64,000 nucleotides of DNA, taken from assembly GCA_003254925.1 (NCBI GenBank), contig QANZ01055544.1:34239-98238 (forward strand), in the 5' to 3' direction. Origin of the DNA: Chamaecrista fasciculata. Its lineage: Eukaryota; Streptophyta; Magnoliopsida; Fabales; Fabaceae. The notes below the pieces were generated by a model. That model searched no databases. It was not told where the DNA came from and saw only the letters and a list, made by a program, of their open reading frames with translations. A program made the position numbers and the translations under genes. Shown in pieces: positions 33,854 to 45,617 of the stretch; position 1 is the stretch's first letter, and each line of letters begins with the position of its first letter.

Positions 33854-34639
33854 GAGAGAGGATCACCTATAGTGGTTAGAGTGTGGAGTGCGCCTATAGT
33901 GCCTCAATTAAGCCATTAGATGCATTTACCTTACTTCCTCATGCCACATCATCATATTTTTTTTTTGCTACATCCTACATGTCTTTTGACTTAATAGTCA
34001 ATATGATTTAAATTATAATATTTATATTTTTGAAAAATAATAGTTAATTTTTCTTCAACAAAATATGATAATTATTTTTTTACAATTAAATATAAATTTT
34101 AGGGTAAATTACACTTTGGTATCGTGTTTTATGGACCAATTTTACTTTGGTACTGTGTTCTTTCAAAAGTGATACTTTGGTATCTTATTTTTTAAAAAGT
34201 AACATTTTGGTACCTGTTCTTTGCGTCGTTAACACTTTGGTACCCTGTTATTTTAAAAGTGACACTTTGGTACTATGTTGTTTGCACCGTTAATATTTTG
34301 ATCCCCTGTTCTATGGATCGATTTCACTTTGGTATCATGTTCTCTCAGGATTTTTTACCATGTTCTATCTTTTTTAGGGTACCAAAGTGTTAACGGTGAA
34401 AAAAACATGGTACCAAAATATCACTTTTGAAATAATAAGGTACCAAAGTGTTAATAGTGAAAAAACAGAGTACTAAAATGTCATTTTTAGAAGAAAAAAA
34501 AACATGATACCAAATACCACAAAAAGAGAAAAAATATAGTGATGTGGCATGTAAAAGTAAAACAAATGTATCCAATGTGTTAAATGAGGCACTATAGGCG
34601 CACTACACAAAGTAGGCACTATAGATGATCCTCCCTCCC
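33854..34639. mobile_element. Foldback element with about 110-bp inverted ends
   Basis: The left arm GAGGATCACCTATAGTGG...GCGCCTATAGTGCCTCA is mirrored at 34530-34639 (CACTATAGGCGCAC...GATCCTCC). Flanks TTAGTTTT (33846-33853) and TTAGTTGT (34640-34647) are an imperfect 8-bp duplication; a 9-bp reading including the preceding C is equally possible. Carries a second foldback inside. No coding. Confidence 0.7.
34103..34515. mobile_element. Degraded Mutator-like MITE nested in the foldback element
   Basis: Left end GGGTAAATTACACTTTGGTA is identical to the first 20 bases of the MITE at 17340. Repeats of ACTTTGGTAC on the left are mirrored by GGTACCAAAGTGTTAA on the right (34379-34455). The right terminus is worn, ending around CATGATACCAAATACC, so no target duplication can be read. 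Confidence 0.65.
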
Positions 34640-35155
34640 TTAGTTGTATCATCCTTAAAGTTCTCTAATCATATTATCAATATATAATCAATAATCAATA
34701 ATAAAATTAAATTCCTTGTTTTATATGAAGGTTTTAGAGGAAGATCAAGATATCCAAGAGAATTAGAAACATCAGTATTGTTGGAAGAATTACTTATAAA
34801 GTCCTCATATTAGACGCAACTAAATTAGAAAAAAAAAAAAAATTAGAATGCCTTTGCTAATTAAACACGCACTTATTCAAGAATTAATAAGAATAATATT
34901 ATGTGTAACCAAAATAATATCAACGATTTTTCTTGGTTTTTTTCAAATATTCTAGGTTATTATTATTAGTACCATTCAATTATTTTTGTAAAATGATTGA
35001 ATCAGGTGTTCAATAATTTTACGTAAGTTGTAAAATGATTATTCTAGTTAAACGACGACTTTTGTGTTATACTTTTATAAATTTTAAGAGATGACTGCAG
35101 GCATCATTAAACAAAATTATCATCATCCACCCACCAAAATAAAAATAAAAAGAAT
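34640..35155. other. AT-rich spacer
   Basis: I see nothing in it beyond simple AT-rich sequence. Confidence 0.6.
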
Positions 35156-36062
35156 GTCAAAGTATGAATTTGGTCCTTTATCTTTTGGTCAAGTTGTAAA
35201 TTAAACCCCACTCATTTCTTTTTCTACAAATTTAATCTCTTATTTTTTGGTCAAGTTGCAAATCAGGCCTTTATCTTCTTTTTTGGACAAAAGTACCATT
35301 TTGGTCATCAAACTTTACACCATCTATCAATTTCGTTCCCCATATTTTTTGCAGTTAATTTTGTCTCCCATTGTTTCACATTTTGGTCAATTTTATCTTT
35401 TGTTCTTACTTTAAACAAATATTAATGACAAAATCTACGTGACTAATGATAATATGTAGTATAAAATTGATAAAAAAAACTCAATTCTTAACTCAGATTG
35501 AAGAACATGATGTAATCTATCGTTAATTTATTGAAAAAAGTTAGTTAAAAGATAAACTTGACCAAAATGTAAGACATTAGAGGCGGATTTGACTACAAAG
35601 AAATATTGGAGACAAAATTAATAGTTGTTGTAAAGTTTGAGGATGAAATTTGTATTTTTGCCTTTTTTAAAAACGATTTGGTCATTTATTTTTATAAAAG
35701 GTTCGACCATTAGTCTCATTCTAAATTTGGTCTATCTCCCACGCTAAGTGTGATGTGGACAACTGACATGGTGGATCTAAATTGCAAAAAAGAAAAAAAG
35801 AAAGATATAGAACTAAAATCACAACTTACCTTAAAGATAATAATAGTTCAAGATCGCAAGTTATCCAAAAGTAAAGGACGAAAATCTCCTCCAAGTCAAT
35901 TGTCAATTTAACATAGGAAGATTGGCGGAATTTAAGGTGGGACTAATATATAATGGTGGAAAGTTTTGCAAAAATATGAGACCAAGTTTGGAAAAAAAAA
36001 AAGATAAGGGTCTAATTTACAACCTAACCAAAAGATAAAAGATCGAATTTGAACTTTGGCCC
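35156..36062. mobile_element. Mutator-like foldback element (907 bp)
   Basis: The left arm GTCAAAGTATGAATTTGGTC...TTTTGGTCAAGTTGTAAATT is mirrored at the right end (AATTTACAACCTAACCAAAAG...GAACTTTGGCCC). Exact 9-bp target duplication AAAAAGAAT (35147-35155, 36063-36071). The interior holds further mirrored tracts and no credible frame. Confidence 0.85.
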
Positions 36063-37044
36063 AAAAAGAATTATCATCAATCTGATGATCAATTAAATTT
36101 AATTACTCAAAATATAACATCATTATTCTATAATTTCGAAATTGCATCTCTTGTTTAATGATGATCTAACATTTTTTATTTAATTAAGCATAATTTGATC
36201 ATATCTCTCTTGCTTCAAAATTCGAAGGCGACAAGTTCGAAGCTATGAACTTCTTTTAATGAGTGCTTTGGAGTCGTCAACAAACGAGATTAAATCAAAT
36301 CTCGAAAGTGAATAACTCGTTTCAAGATCAAACAAGCAAAATTGATCATCTCTTTCTTATTTTAAATCTTAATACATCGAGTTCAAAATTATGTGTCAAC
36401 TCTTATAGAGTTATTTCTTTTCCAGTTTAGAACATTAGTAAATTAGATCAAATTGTGTCTTGAAAATAGTTTTTGGGACCACTATGAGAAATTATGGAGA
36501 TATGTGGGACCAATATGAAAAAAATGAAACATAAGGGACCAATTTGAAACCCATCTCATATATAAGAGATCAATTTAAGATTTTGCCCTTTAATTTATTT
36601 GAATTAGTGACCTTTTGAATTAGTGACCTTCTTCTTAACTCTTATCAACAAAATAATAATTTTAGTGGTTATGATATACCAATTTGATCAACAATATTAT
36701 ATTTGATCAAATCGATATATAAAATAATTGTATATATATTCAGGCAAAAAATAATAATAATAATTGTATATATATAATGATCTTGACTTTTTCAACCCTG
36801 TACAATCCTAGGTACTACTACATGCGTGGTACATATTTGTTTGAGATAGTACGAGTTTATACTTTATAGATTTATAAATATTAATTTTTTTTTCCATAAA
36901 AAGTATTAAATTAGTTTAGAGTATAAAAATATAGTTTAAAAAATTAATGATGAATATGAATTTCCTTTTTATATGACAATTTTTTATTCTTATTTCGTTC
37001 ATTTATGTTTATTCGTCCTAAATTTATCTTATTTAATATATTTA
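36063..37044. other. AT-rich spacer
   Basis: Non-coding. A short GGGACCAATTTGAAA block at 36470-36580 resembles the arms of the neighbouring foldback elements and may be a scrap of one. Confidence 0.6.
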
Positions 37045-37893
37045 GAAAAAAATACTGTAGATACCTCCAACGTATGGAGTCATGTTCAGTTATACCCCTA
37101 ACGTTTTTCTTTTGTCAATTATACCTCCAATGTTTCATATTTGAGTCAATTATATCCAACCCTAGATTTTTTTTTTTATTTTAAAGTCCTTACTTTCTGT
37201 TATTTAAAAATTCTCCATTCTCTCAAGATTTTTCTTTCACATGAGTCCCTAACTAATTATAAAACAATCTAGAATGTTTGTCATCTTTAACGAACTAGTC
37301 CCTGCAATTGAGAAACCCGAAAAATCTCTCCCCTCTATTTTTCACAATTCTGACAACCACACACAAAAACTTGGCGATGAGCCTCTAATACAGGAAAATC
37401 GAACAATATCAATAGTTCTAGCTCTCGGCATGAACACACAATCTCCGGTAGCGGTGTTGTCGTGGTCGTCGAAATTGAGAAGTAAAGTAACTTTAAAACC
37501 CCTTTGGAGAGAGAGGCAAAATAGAGATGATGAGTGAGAGAGGCGGTTGTAAGGGAGAAAAAAAGATGTGAACGACGTAATTTAGGGAAGACCAGGAAGC
37601 AACGAACGACGACAAACAGGAACATGTCGATGGAAACGAGGACAGAGTGGACGACGTTAATGAAATGTGGTGGTGATATTTTAGAGTAAGAGAATGAAGG
37701 TTGTTAATGACTTCTAAGAACCTATTTGTTAAAGATGACAAATATTATGAACTATTCTATACTTAGTCAGGGGTTGGATACAATTGACTCAAATGTAAAA
37801 CATATGAGTGTGTAATTGACAAAAAAAAAAAGACATTAAGAATATAACTAAAAATGATCTTATATATTGTGGATACCAATAGTATTTTTGACC
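37045..37893. mobile_element. Mutator-like element (849 bp) with unrelated core
   Basis: Imperfect inverted arms: left GAAAAAAATACTGTAGATACC and right, reversed, GGTCAAAAATACTATTGGTA, with TGTCAATTA and GAGTCAATT in register further in. Exact 9-bp target duplication ATATATTTA (37036-37044, 37894-37902). The core (about 37300-37690) is less AT-rich, with frames of 80-96 codons on both strands that I cannot match to a family. It could be captured sequence. Confidence 0.8.
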
Positions 37894-38094
37894 ATATATT
37901 TATAATGGTGTTATAGGTTGGTGGAGCTGTGAGGATAAGAAAAACGAGGATAAGACGTTGGAAGGCTCTGGTTTAATGAAACCTTGCTTGAATTGAACAA
38001 AGAAAATAAAAATAAAAAACGGCATGTCAAAGCGTCATTTCCTTGCCTTTAATTAATCCGGATCAATTTTTATAGCATTTCTTATTATTTAATT

Positions 38095-38357
38095 GGCCAA
38101 AGTCCTATTTTGGTCACTCTGTTATGCTCATTGTTTCAAATAGGTCCCTCAGTTATTTTTCGTTCCATATTGGTTCCTCAGTTATTCAAAACTTGTCAAA
38201 GTTGGTCCCTCTAACGTTTTCCATCTATTTTTCCGTTAAAAAAAAGAGGAAAAATAAACTTTCATCCCCAAAAGTTTTATTTTCTTATATTAAGGTCATT
38301 TTCTTTTTATAATAAGATCAAAACGTAAGTAAAGGAAGTAAATTAAGATTTTAAGTG
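38095..38357 (+). repeat. Pack-MULE left terminal inverted repeat
   Basis: Starts GGCCAAAGTCCTATTTTGG and ends TTAAGATTTTAAGTG. It pairs with 48029-48284 over nearly its whole length with scattered mismatches and small indels near the outer tip. Confidence 0.85.
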
Positions 38358-38374
38358 AATTTCCTCAAAAATAC

Positions 38375-38378
<4 letters not shown>

Positions 38379-38438
<60 letters not shown>

Positions 38439-38455
38439 NTCTCTCTTTCTCTCCT
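38379..38455. repeat. CT dinucleotide tract with a single N
   Basis: About 35 CT units, broken by an N at 38439, just upstream of the captured start codon. CT tracts are common in plant 5' leaders. The N marks an unresolved length. Confidence 0.95.
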
Positions 38456-38461
38456 TCCACC

Positions 38462-38589
38462 ATGAAGAAAGCCTTCCTCCTCAGCCTCCTCTTGGTGGCT
38501 TCCCTCGCTGCCACCACCTGCCACGGCCAAGAAGAATTCGACTCCGATGACAACAACGTCCCCCTCGGCCTCAAGTTTGACGACGCTGA
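38462..38589 (+). pseudogene. Captured host gene, 5' part: signal peptide of an unknown small secreted protein
   Basis: ATG at 38462 has an A at -3 in CACCATGA, a good plant start context, and is preceded by a CT-rich leader. The first about 22 residues (MKKAFLLSLLLVASLAATTC...) are a typical secretory signal: two lysines, a long leucine-rich core, and small residues before a likely cleavage after His-Gly or Gly-Gln. The mature part begins EEFDSDDNNVPLGLKFDDAD and is strongly acidic. Codon use is much richer in G and C than all surrounding DNA, so it looks like a genuine plant gene moved here. The frame is cut after GATGCTGA by the copia insertion. I do not recognise the family. Confidence 0.65.
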
Positions 38590-40634
38590 TGTTGGAGATT
38601 ATAGAACAAACGCAACAGAAAAGGTAAAATAAAAAATTTTATAATCTCCTCCACAGGATCCACTAATTGTGTTTATACCAGTGAGATAAGATGTTTACCT
38701 AAATCAAACGGATGCTTGAATGATTGCAATTCCAAGAAGTCCACAGACTCGTGTCCTTCCTCTGCCGGTGATCCACACGAACAGTTTGGCAGATACTCAG
38801 GTGCTAGCCTCCAATCTCTTTTCCAACAGATTATGGGAACCGATCTACAATCTTGGAATTTCATGAACACTTCTTGAAATATCCAAGAACAAGTGGCGCA
38901 CTACCAAGAATGAACTTCTTGGCCAATGACTCTAGGGTTTTTCTCCTCTCCTCACTCTCACACACACAAATCGCCTCTTAGCCCTAGGATTAGGGTTAGG
39001 TCGAATTTTTCCTCATCTTCTATGAGATATGCGACTTGCATGTGTTTATAAAGAGTCCCCACTCCTCAAATTAGGGAATCACAAAATCTTGATTATAAGA
39101 TTACATTAATATTATAATTCAAGATTAAAAGGCAATCTTAATTTAAATTTCAAGATCATATCTTGAAATGCACACTTCCCATTGGTTTGAATGAGTCAAG
39201 AAGATTTGAATTCTTAATTAAAATATTACATTAATATCTTAACTTAAAATTCAGAATGCAAGATCAAATCTTGCATTTGAGTCTCCAAGATTTCGCCCCC
39301 CTTTATTAGTTTTATAGGAATTTAATAAATAAGATAACAATCCTAACTCTTAGGAAGTTATAACCAACTTATTAATTTCCCTAACAAATTGAATTAAAAT
39401 ATTACCCTAATATCTTAATTCAAATTTGAATCTTGAATTCAAATAAACAAAATCATATTTCATTAACTAATTCAAGAGTGAGGCGCCACCTCCTCATCTT
39501 ATTCTTCAATTTTAGAGAATTTAATAAATCAATAATCCCCTAACTCTTAGGAGACTTAGTAAATTCATTATTCCCTAATATCTTAAATAAGAATTCAATT
39601 GTAAATAGATTAATCAAATTAACTATTTAATAATTAATATATTTAAACTTGTCTAACAAATTTAAATATCACAAATGTAGATTTTATTTAAGACAAGACT
39701 TCATGTCCTAAGACATTCAACTATGTCTTAAATTGTGTCACTAAAGTGACTCACGAATTAAACCCTAATTCGTGTCCCTTTACAGTATCTTGATCTTGCC
39801 CATGTGTGACCCAGCAGGCCTCATGTGAAATTGGCAGCAAGCCATCTCTATGACTCACAAGTCGAGAGCGGACTCTAGCAAGCCATCACGACTACCCAAA
39901 ACACGTGAGTTATCGTTTTAACATAAACGACTTAACCTTAGTACCACTTTGTCATAATCCCTATTGTCACACGATATTTTGGTCATGGATAAGGCATGGG
40001 AAAGTCATCCTTGTAATCCAAACCATAACTTTCTCGATTCCTTGAGTTAGTCCCATTACCATGTGTGGCCACACATTCCTTGGACAAACTCATTGAGGGG
40101 CCCAGTCAAATATCTCTCATCTTAATGAGGGACAAAATTCCTTATTGGTCAACCACATTCCTCAGCACGGCAAATAACTAAACTCGTACCTAGCTTGTAT
40201 AGCTACCTTGTTACGGGCAACGTTGGACTAGGCCAAAGTTCAGCATCTACAACGCCGGAATAATGAAGACCTCAGGTCTAAGGGCATTGTGACAGGTGCA
40301 CAAGAGAGACTAGCTTATGACTAAACCCATGCAGGACTCTCCGAGTCGGTCCAGCAACTTGTAACCCATTACATAATTGCACCATGACTCTCGAGAAGCA
40401 TCACATGCGTGTATCTCTATACACCGAAGACATGCTGGTCTTAGTTCATTCACGTTCCCACGTAAAATAATCGACCAGGGACAGTTTAGAATAATTATCA
40501 CATAATTAATCAAGGATTGTTATCACAGTAAACATGGTAATAATATGATAACGACATAATTTATCATTCATAAATCAGTTAAACAATATGTTCAAACATA
40601 TAAAATGATTGGCCCTAGGGCACAATCTCCATCA
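38590..40634 (-). repeat. copia-1 3' LTR
   Basis: Plus-strand TGTTGGAGATT...AATCTCCATCA, near-perfect 11-base inverted ends. It aligns with 45618-47690 with substitutions and indels scattered along it (for example one extra direct-repeat block near 46285-46310 in the other copy). Confidence 0.92.
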
Positions 40635-40761
40635 AACTCCCACTTGCACTAGGTACAATCATTAATCAAACTGTTCCTACACTAGGTACATTGATCAATG
40701 TGTTTAATCCCCATCGACGTTACATGGCGTTCATGTATGACCCGTGGTGGGACTGGGGCGT

Positions 40762-41634
40762 TCACGTAAGAGGATCGACAACATTATCCTCTCCTGCTAC
40801 TTTACATATCTTGAGATCACCTCTGTCAATCATCTCTCTAACAAGGTGATAACGTTTGAGTATATGTTTGGTCCTTTGGTGGGACTGGGGCTCCTTGGCT
40901 TGTGCAATAGCACCGCTATTGTCACAATACAAGGTTATAGAATCAGTAATGGTCGGAACCACACCAAGCTCAGTGATGAACTTCCTAATCCATACAACCT
41001 CCTTCCCTGCATCTGATCCTGCTATATACTCAGCCTCCGTTGTAGAATCAGCAATCGTGCTCTGCTTGGAACTTTTCCAACTCACGTTGCCACCGTTCAG
41101 GAGAAACATGTATCCAGACTGCGATTTAAAATCATCTTGGTCGGTTTGAAAACTGGCATCTGTGTAACCAATTACACATAGCTCTTCATCAGTTCCACCA
41201 TAAACCAAGAATTCATCCTTAGTCCTTCTCAAGTACTTAAGGATGTTTTTGACAGCGGTCCAATGATCCTCACCAGGGTCTTGCTGGAACCGGCTCGTCA
41301 TACTCAGCGAAAATGACACATTTGGTCGTGTACACAACATGGCATACATGATGGATCCTATTGCCGAAGCATAAAGGATGTCACTCATGCGCCCTCGCTC
41401 ATCAAGTGTCTTGGGACACTGATTCTTGCTCAGGACTAAACCATGACTCATTGGTATGAATCCCTTCTTGGAATCCTGCATACTGAACCGTTTCAGTACC
41501 TTATCCAAGTATGTACTCTGACTTAATCCAAGAAGCCTTCGAGATCTATCTCTATAGATCTTGATGCCTAGAATGTAAGCAGCTTCTCCTAAGTCCTTCA
41601 TCGAGAATGATTTTTCCAACCAAGATTTCACAAT
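40762..41634 (-). pseudogene. copia-1 RT C-terminus and RNase H
   Basis: A 289-codon frame covering the end of the reverse transcriptase (SMKDLGEAAYILGIKIYRDR near its start, LLGLSQSTYLDKVLKRF) and the RNase H domain. RNase H landmarks are VIGYTDASF, SSKQSTIADSTTEAEYIA and LYCDNSGAIA, carrying the catalytic acidic residues, then RTKHILKRYHLVREMI near the end. In the intact protein this follows directly on the reverse transcriptase part at 41635-42003; here a TAG stop at about 41632 separates them, so only readthrough would join them. The last residues (EDNVVDPLT) agree with the usual copia C-terminus, after which the frame leaves conserved sequence close to the polypurine tract. Function in cis is therefore unlikely. 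Confidence 0.9.
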
Positions 41635-42084
41635 CTACAAGGTAGGAACATCATTTCCAATGAGCAATATGTCATCGACATAAAGCACCAAGAACACAAT
41701 CGTGCTCCCACTAACCTTCTTGTAAACACAAGGCTCATCAGGGTTTTGCAAGAAGCCAAACTCTTTTACTACTTCATCAAAACGATGATTCCAACTCCGG
41801 GATGCTTGCTTCAATCCATAAATGGATCTTTGAAGTTTGCACACCTTCTCTGGTTCCTCTGGACATACAAACTCCTCAGGTTGTGTCATGTACTCATCTT
41901 CGGGCAGCCTTCCATTAAGGAATGCTGTTTTGACATCCATTTGCCATATCTCATAGTCATAATATGCGGCTTTGGCAAGGAGGATCCTAATGGACTTGGT
42001 CATTACAACTGGGAAAAAGTTTCATCATAGTCAATACCATGACGTTGAGTGAACCCCTTTGCAACTAGTCTGGCCTTAAAGACA
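41635..42084 (-). pseudogene. copia-1 reverse transcriptase core
   Basis: Frame 41635-42003 carries the RT palm: IWQMDVKTAFLNG with the first catalytic aspartate, SIYGLKQASRSWNHRFDE, and the catalytic YVDD in VLYVDDILLIGND. It is cut at both ends. Upstream, one base appears to be missing near 42010 and one extra A sits in the run near 42110, so the fingers segment at 42004-42084 is out of frame with both neighbours. Downstream there is the TAG stop before 40762-41631. Key catalytic residues survive, so the damage is recent or partly sequencing error at homopolymers. It acts, in functional relatives, in cytoplasmic virus-like particles copying element RNA. Confidence 0.9.
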
Positions 42085-43656
42085 TTAACGTTGCCATCCA
42101 TGTCGGTTTTTTTCTTTGAAAACCCACTTGCACCCTACGGCTTTTACACCTTCAGGTGGATCGACTAAGGTCCACACCTTATTGTCGTACATGTATTCCA
42201 TCTCTGCCTTCATTGCTTCAACCCATTTTTCAGAGTTGGGACCCACAATAGCTTCTTGATAGGTGGTAGGCTCACCATGCTCCATGAGCAACACATCCTT
42301 GTTCTCAGTCATCAAAAATCCATATCTTTGAGGTTGAGAACGTGTTCTATCAAACCTTCGTGGTCCTTGTGCTACTAGAGGAGCTTCCACAACGGCTTGT
42401 GGCTCTTCTCTAGTTTCCGTCTGCGCCTCTAGAGTGTCTTGTGGATCTTGAACCTCTTCAAGATCTATCTTACTCCCACTGTCTCTTTTGGAGACAAAAT
42501 CCTTTTCTAGAAAGAATCCATTTCTGACTACAAACACTTTGTTGTCAGATGGGTAGTAGACATAATACCCCCTTGTTTCCTTGGGGTATCCCACAAATAA
42601 ACACTTTAGAGATTTGGGAGACAGTTTATCGTTAGGCTGTTGCTTAACATAAACTTCACATCTCCAGACCTTGAGGTAAGACAAACTGGGCCTCTTCCCA
42701 GTCCATATCTCATATGGTGTCTTCTCAACTACCTTAGACGGAACACGGTTAAGTGTGAACGCAGCAGTTTCTAGAGCATGCCCCCAAAAGGATGGCGGAA
42801 GATCAGCCTGACTCATCATAGATCGGACCATATCTAATAAAGTCTGATTCCTCCTCTCAGAAACACCATTCCACTGTGGAGTTCCAGGAGGGGTAAGTTG
42901 TGAGACTATCCCACAACTTCTAAGATGATCAATAAACTCTTTGCTCAAATACTCGCCTCCTCGATCGGATCGAAGGACTTTGATTTTCTTTCCAAGTTGG
43001 TTCTCTACTTCACTTTGAAATCTTTTGAACATTTCAAAATACACTGACTTGTGCTTCATTAGGTAGACATAGTCATACCTACTGAAGTCACCAGTGAACG
43101 TTATGAAGTATGAGTAACGACCCCTAGCTTGAGTACTCATGGGTCCACATACATCACTATGTATTATTCCCAATAAGTCAGGTGCTCTCTCACTGTGGCC
43201 AGTGAAGGGCGCCTTTGTCATTTTACCAAGTAAACAAGATTCGAAAGCATCATATGATTCAAAATCAAATGAGCTTAGAAGTCCATCTTTATGGAGCTTC
43301 TCTAGGCGTTTCTTATTTATATGGCCTAAACGATAATGCCAAAGGTACGTAGGATTTGATTCGTTAATCTTGTTCCTTTTGGTATCAACATTATAGATAT
43401 TGTTATCATGTTGTCGTTCTAATTTTAAGACGTAATGATTATCTTGCAAATCACCATAAGCAAATAAAACACTGTCTTTATAAATAGAACACCTTCCATT
43501 GCCGTTTACACATGTAAAACCTTCTTTATTCAAATAAGAAAGGGAAATAATGTTTGAACTCAATGAAGGTACATAATAACAATTTTTTAAAAATAAGCCC
43601 AGAGGGCAACACAAGCTCGTATGTTCCCACAGCAATAGCAGCAACTCTTGCTCCAT
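42085..43656 (-). pseudogene. copia-1 integrase and start of RT
   Basis: A 523-codon frame. Residues 1-100 are the pre-integrase segment (NCYYVPSLSSNIISL). The zinc finger follows (LWHYRLGHINKKRLEKL ... ESCLLGKM) and appears to have Phe in place of the first of its paired cysteines. The integrase catalytic triad is complete: IHSDVCGPM, VLRSDRGGEYL and NGVSERRNQTLLDM. The WRCEVYVKQQ and GYPKETRGYYVY segments close the integrase, then a variable linker leads to the first RT residues (KWVEAMKAEMEYM ... GCKWVFKEK). The frame breaks there through an extra A in an A run, giving a short wrong tail and a stop. The ATG shown is internal; the natural protein would be part of a larger gag-pol polyprotein. 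Confidence 0.92.
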
Positions 43657-43681
43657 TGCCTACACGCAGGTCCACCTCGCT

Positions 43682-44290
43682 TCAGTCCAGCTTTCTACTA
43701 TCTTTAAGACCCTGCACATTTGTAGAAATGTGAGAACCACATGTTGTATCTAATACCCAAGTGGTTAAAGTAGAAAAGTGAACGTCTATAACGAAGATAC
43801 CCGAAGTAGAGACCTCACCGCTCTTCTTCTTCTTTTGATCTTCCAAATACAATTTGCAATTCCTTTTCCAAAGTCCTGACTTTTGGCAGAAAAAGCAAAT
43901 CGCATCGTTTGAAGGCTTCGCCTTCTTGGCAGGTTGTGGGTTAGGCTTGTCCCCTGGCTTGGTCTCACCAACCGGGGCTTTACCCTTCCTCTTTCTTTTG
44001 CCCTTCCCTTTCCCCTGGTTTTTCTGAACCATCGGGCAAGCAACGTCCACAGAATCATTGAAGTGCTTCTCATAAGCAGTTCTTTAAGCTCTTGGAGCGT
44101 CGTTGGCAAGCTCTTCAGGGGGAGGGTTTTCTAGGACATAAAGCTTCATTTCTTGGGTGAGAACAATTCTCAAATTACGAAACCAATAAAGGAAATTCGT
44201 CCCATTTAACTTATCCTTCTCAAGCATAGATCGCAGTGATAACGCTGAACTTATATTGTTTGCCACTACAACTAAGATATGAAAGTTAAT
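43682..44290 (-). pseudogene. copia-1 gag remnant and protease
   Basis: The gag start lies near 44245 (MLEKDKLNGTNFLYWFRN, the typical copia gag opening) and runs to ANDAPRA, where a TAA stop near 44095 interrupts it. The same frame then resumes (KHFNDSVDVACPMVQ) and jumps straight to the basic region before the zinc knuckle, so a large central piece of gag is deleted. The knuckle CFFCQKSGLWKRNC has Leu where the histidine should be. The protease motif reads WVLDTTCGSHI; the usual glycine after Asp-Thr is changed. Together these changes mean the element could not build particles or process its own polyprotein. Confidence 0.85.
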
Positions 44291-45603
44291 TAGCAAAAAG
44301 GTCCACCATTTTATAAAACCCAGCAAAATTATTATTAGCGGCGAAGACCCATATTTCACCAAAGATTACCTTTGCTTGGGCAATAATGCAACCTCAGGTT
44401 ATTTAGGCAGGTAACTCTTTACCAATCACATCACATGTGACTCTTAGATCGTTATGGGACTGTATCATCGTATTATACTTATTATAGCATGTTTATCCCA
44501 TCTAATTCCTTGAGGTCCAAATCCGATTTGATAACCTCATTAAGTCACACAACAAAACTTGTGAATGGCCAAACTCAAAACAATGAGGCGAAAGCCCAAC
44601 CCTATATAATCAAGGCCCATTAAACACGTGTAGCTTGGACTATCACCGCATCCAATAAATCAAGATTTCAATAGGGCATCGCGTTGAATCTTCCATTCAC
44701 CCGTGTCTCCTCATGATAAAAGTAGATACGTGTAGCTTGGGCTATCACCGCTCCACAATGATCAAGATTTTAAGAGGGTGTTTTATTGATGGCATTAAAA
44801 CTTAAGATTTTATAAGGGTTCAATTTTGGTTCAATTTTAAATTCAATTTTAAAATTAAACGAGTGTGCCAAATGTTTGTCCCCATGTATCATATACATAT
44901 AAACACATGCACAAATTTTGTATTTTATACAAAATCCTACGCTCGAATCGAATACCTGGTTGTGCGTACAAAACATAAAATTGGCATTTTAAAATCGCGA
45001 CCCCTAAACATGCATCTAGTGCCAATTTGCATCACATACAAAAACTACATTGGGAAACCTCATTTGAACATATGAGGGGAGTGAGGTGAGAAAAGAAATT
45101 ACATCCAGAATTTAGGTAGACGACACGCATGCCATATTTACCAAAATAAGACCTAGAGCCATATCCAACACCATACTTAAACATATATGAACAATTCATA
45201 TATATATTCACGGCATCAACATTCAACAACACAAAAAAAATGACTTTGATTGTGTTCAATTAGGGTTTGTGAAATTAACATGCCTTCTTGAAAAATAAGT
45301 CTTGCATAAATAATTCAAGAGTTCAAGAATCATATTCAAGAAGTCGAATCTATTGACCCAAAATTTATAAATTCATAATTTATAATTTTCGGCCTAGACC
45401 TATACCTTTCAAGAAAATTTTTTAATCAATCAAATTGATTACCTTATGTATCAAATACATAAATTTGCATCATTCTTAGATTAGGTTCAGATCGTGTGGT
45501 GGATAATCGCAAAAATGTGAGCATATCGAATGAAAAAAGGTAAACATACAAACATACATCAACATGTATATCCACAAAACTAATATAAACACAAAATTAG
45601 CGT
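44291..45603 (-). other. copia-1 untranslated leader
   Basis: About 1.3 kb between the primer site and gag with no credible frame. A block with CACGTGTAGCTTGG and CTATCACCGC occurs twice (about 44624-44650 and 44730-44752). Confidence 0.7.
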
Positions 45604-45616
45604 GGCTCTGATACCA
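45604..45616 (-). promoter_or_regulatory. copia-1 primer binding site
   Basis: Plus-strand GGCTCTGATACCA reads TGGTATCAGAGCC, a perfect initiator-Met tRNA match, one base from the 5' LTR. Confidence 0.93.
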
Positions 45617-45617
45617 C

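Noticed and set aside
38365-38574. Minus-strand frame with Arg-Glu repeats
   Set aside because: Translation of the CT tract opposite the captured signal-peptide gene.
38462-38589. Bacterial lipoprotein or contaminant because of the MKK start and Leu-rich signal
   Set aside because: It lies inside a plant Mutator-like element with plant-type start context and is split by a plant copia.
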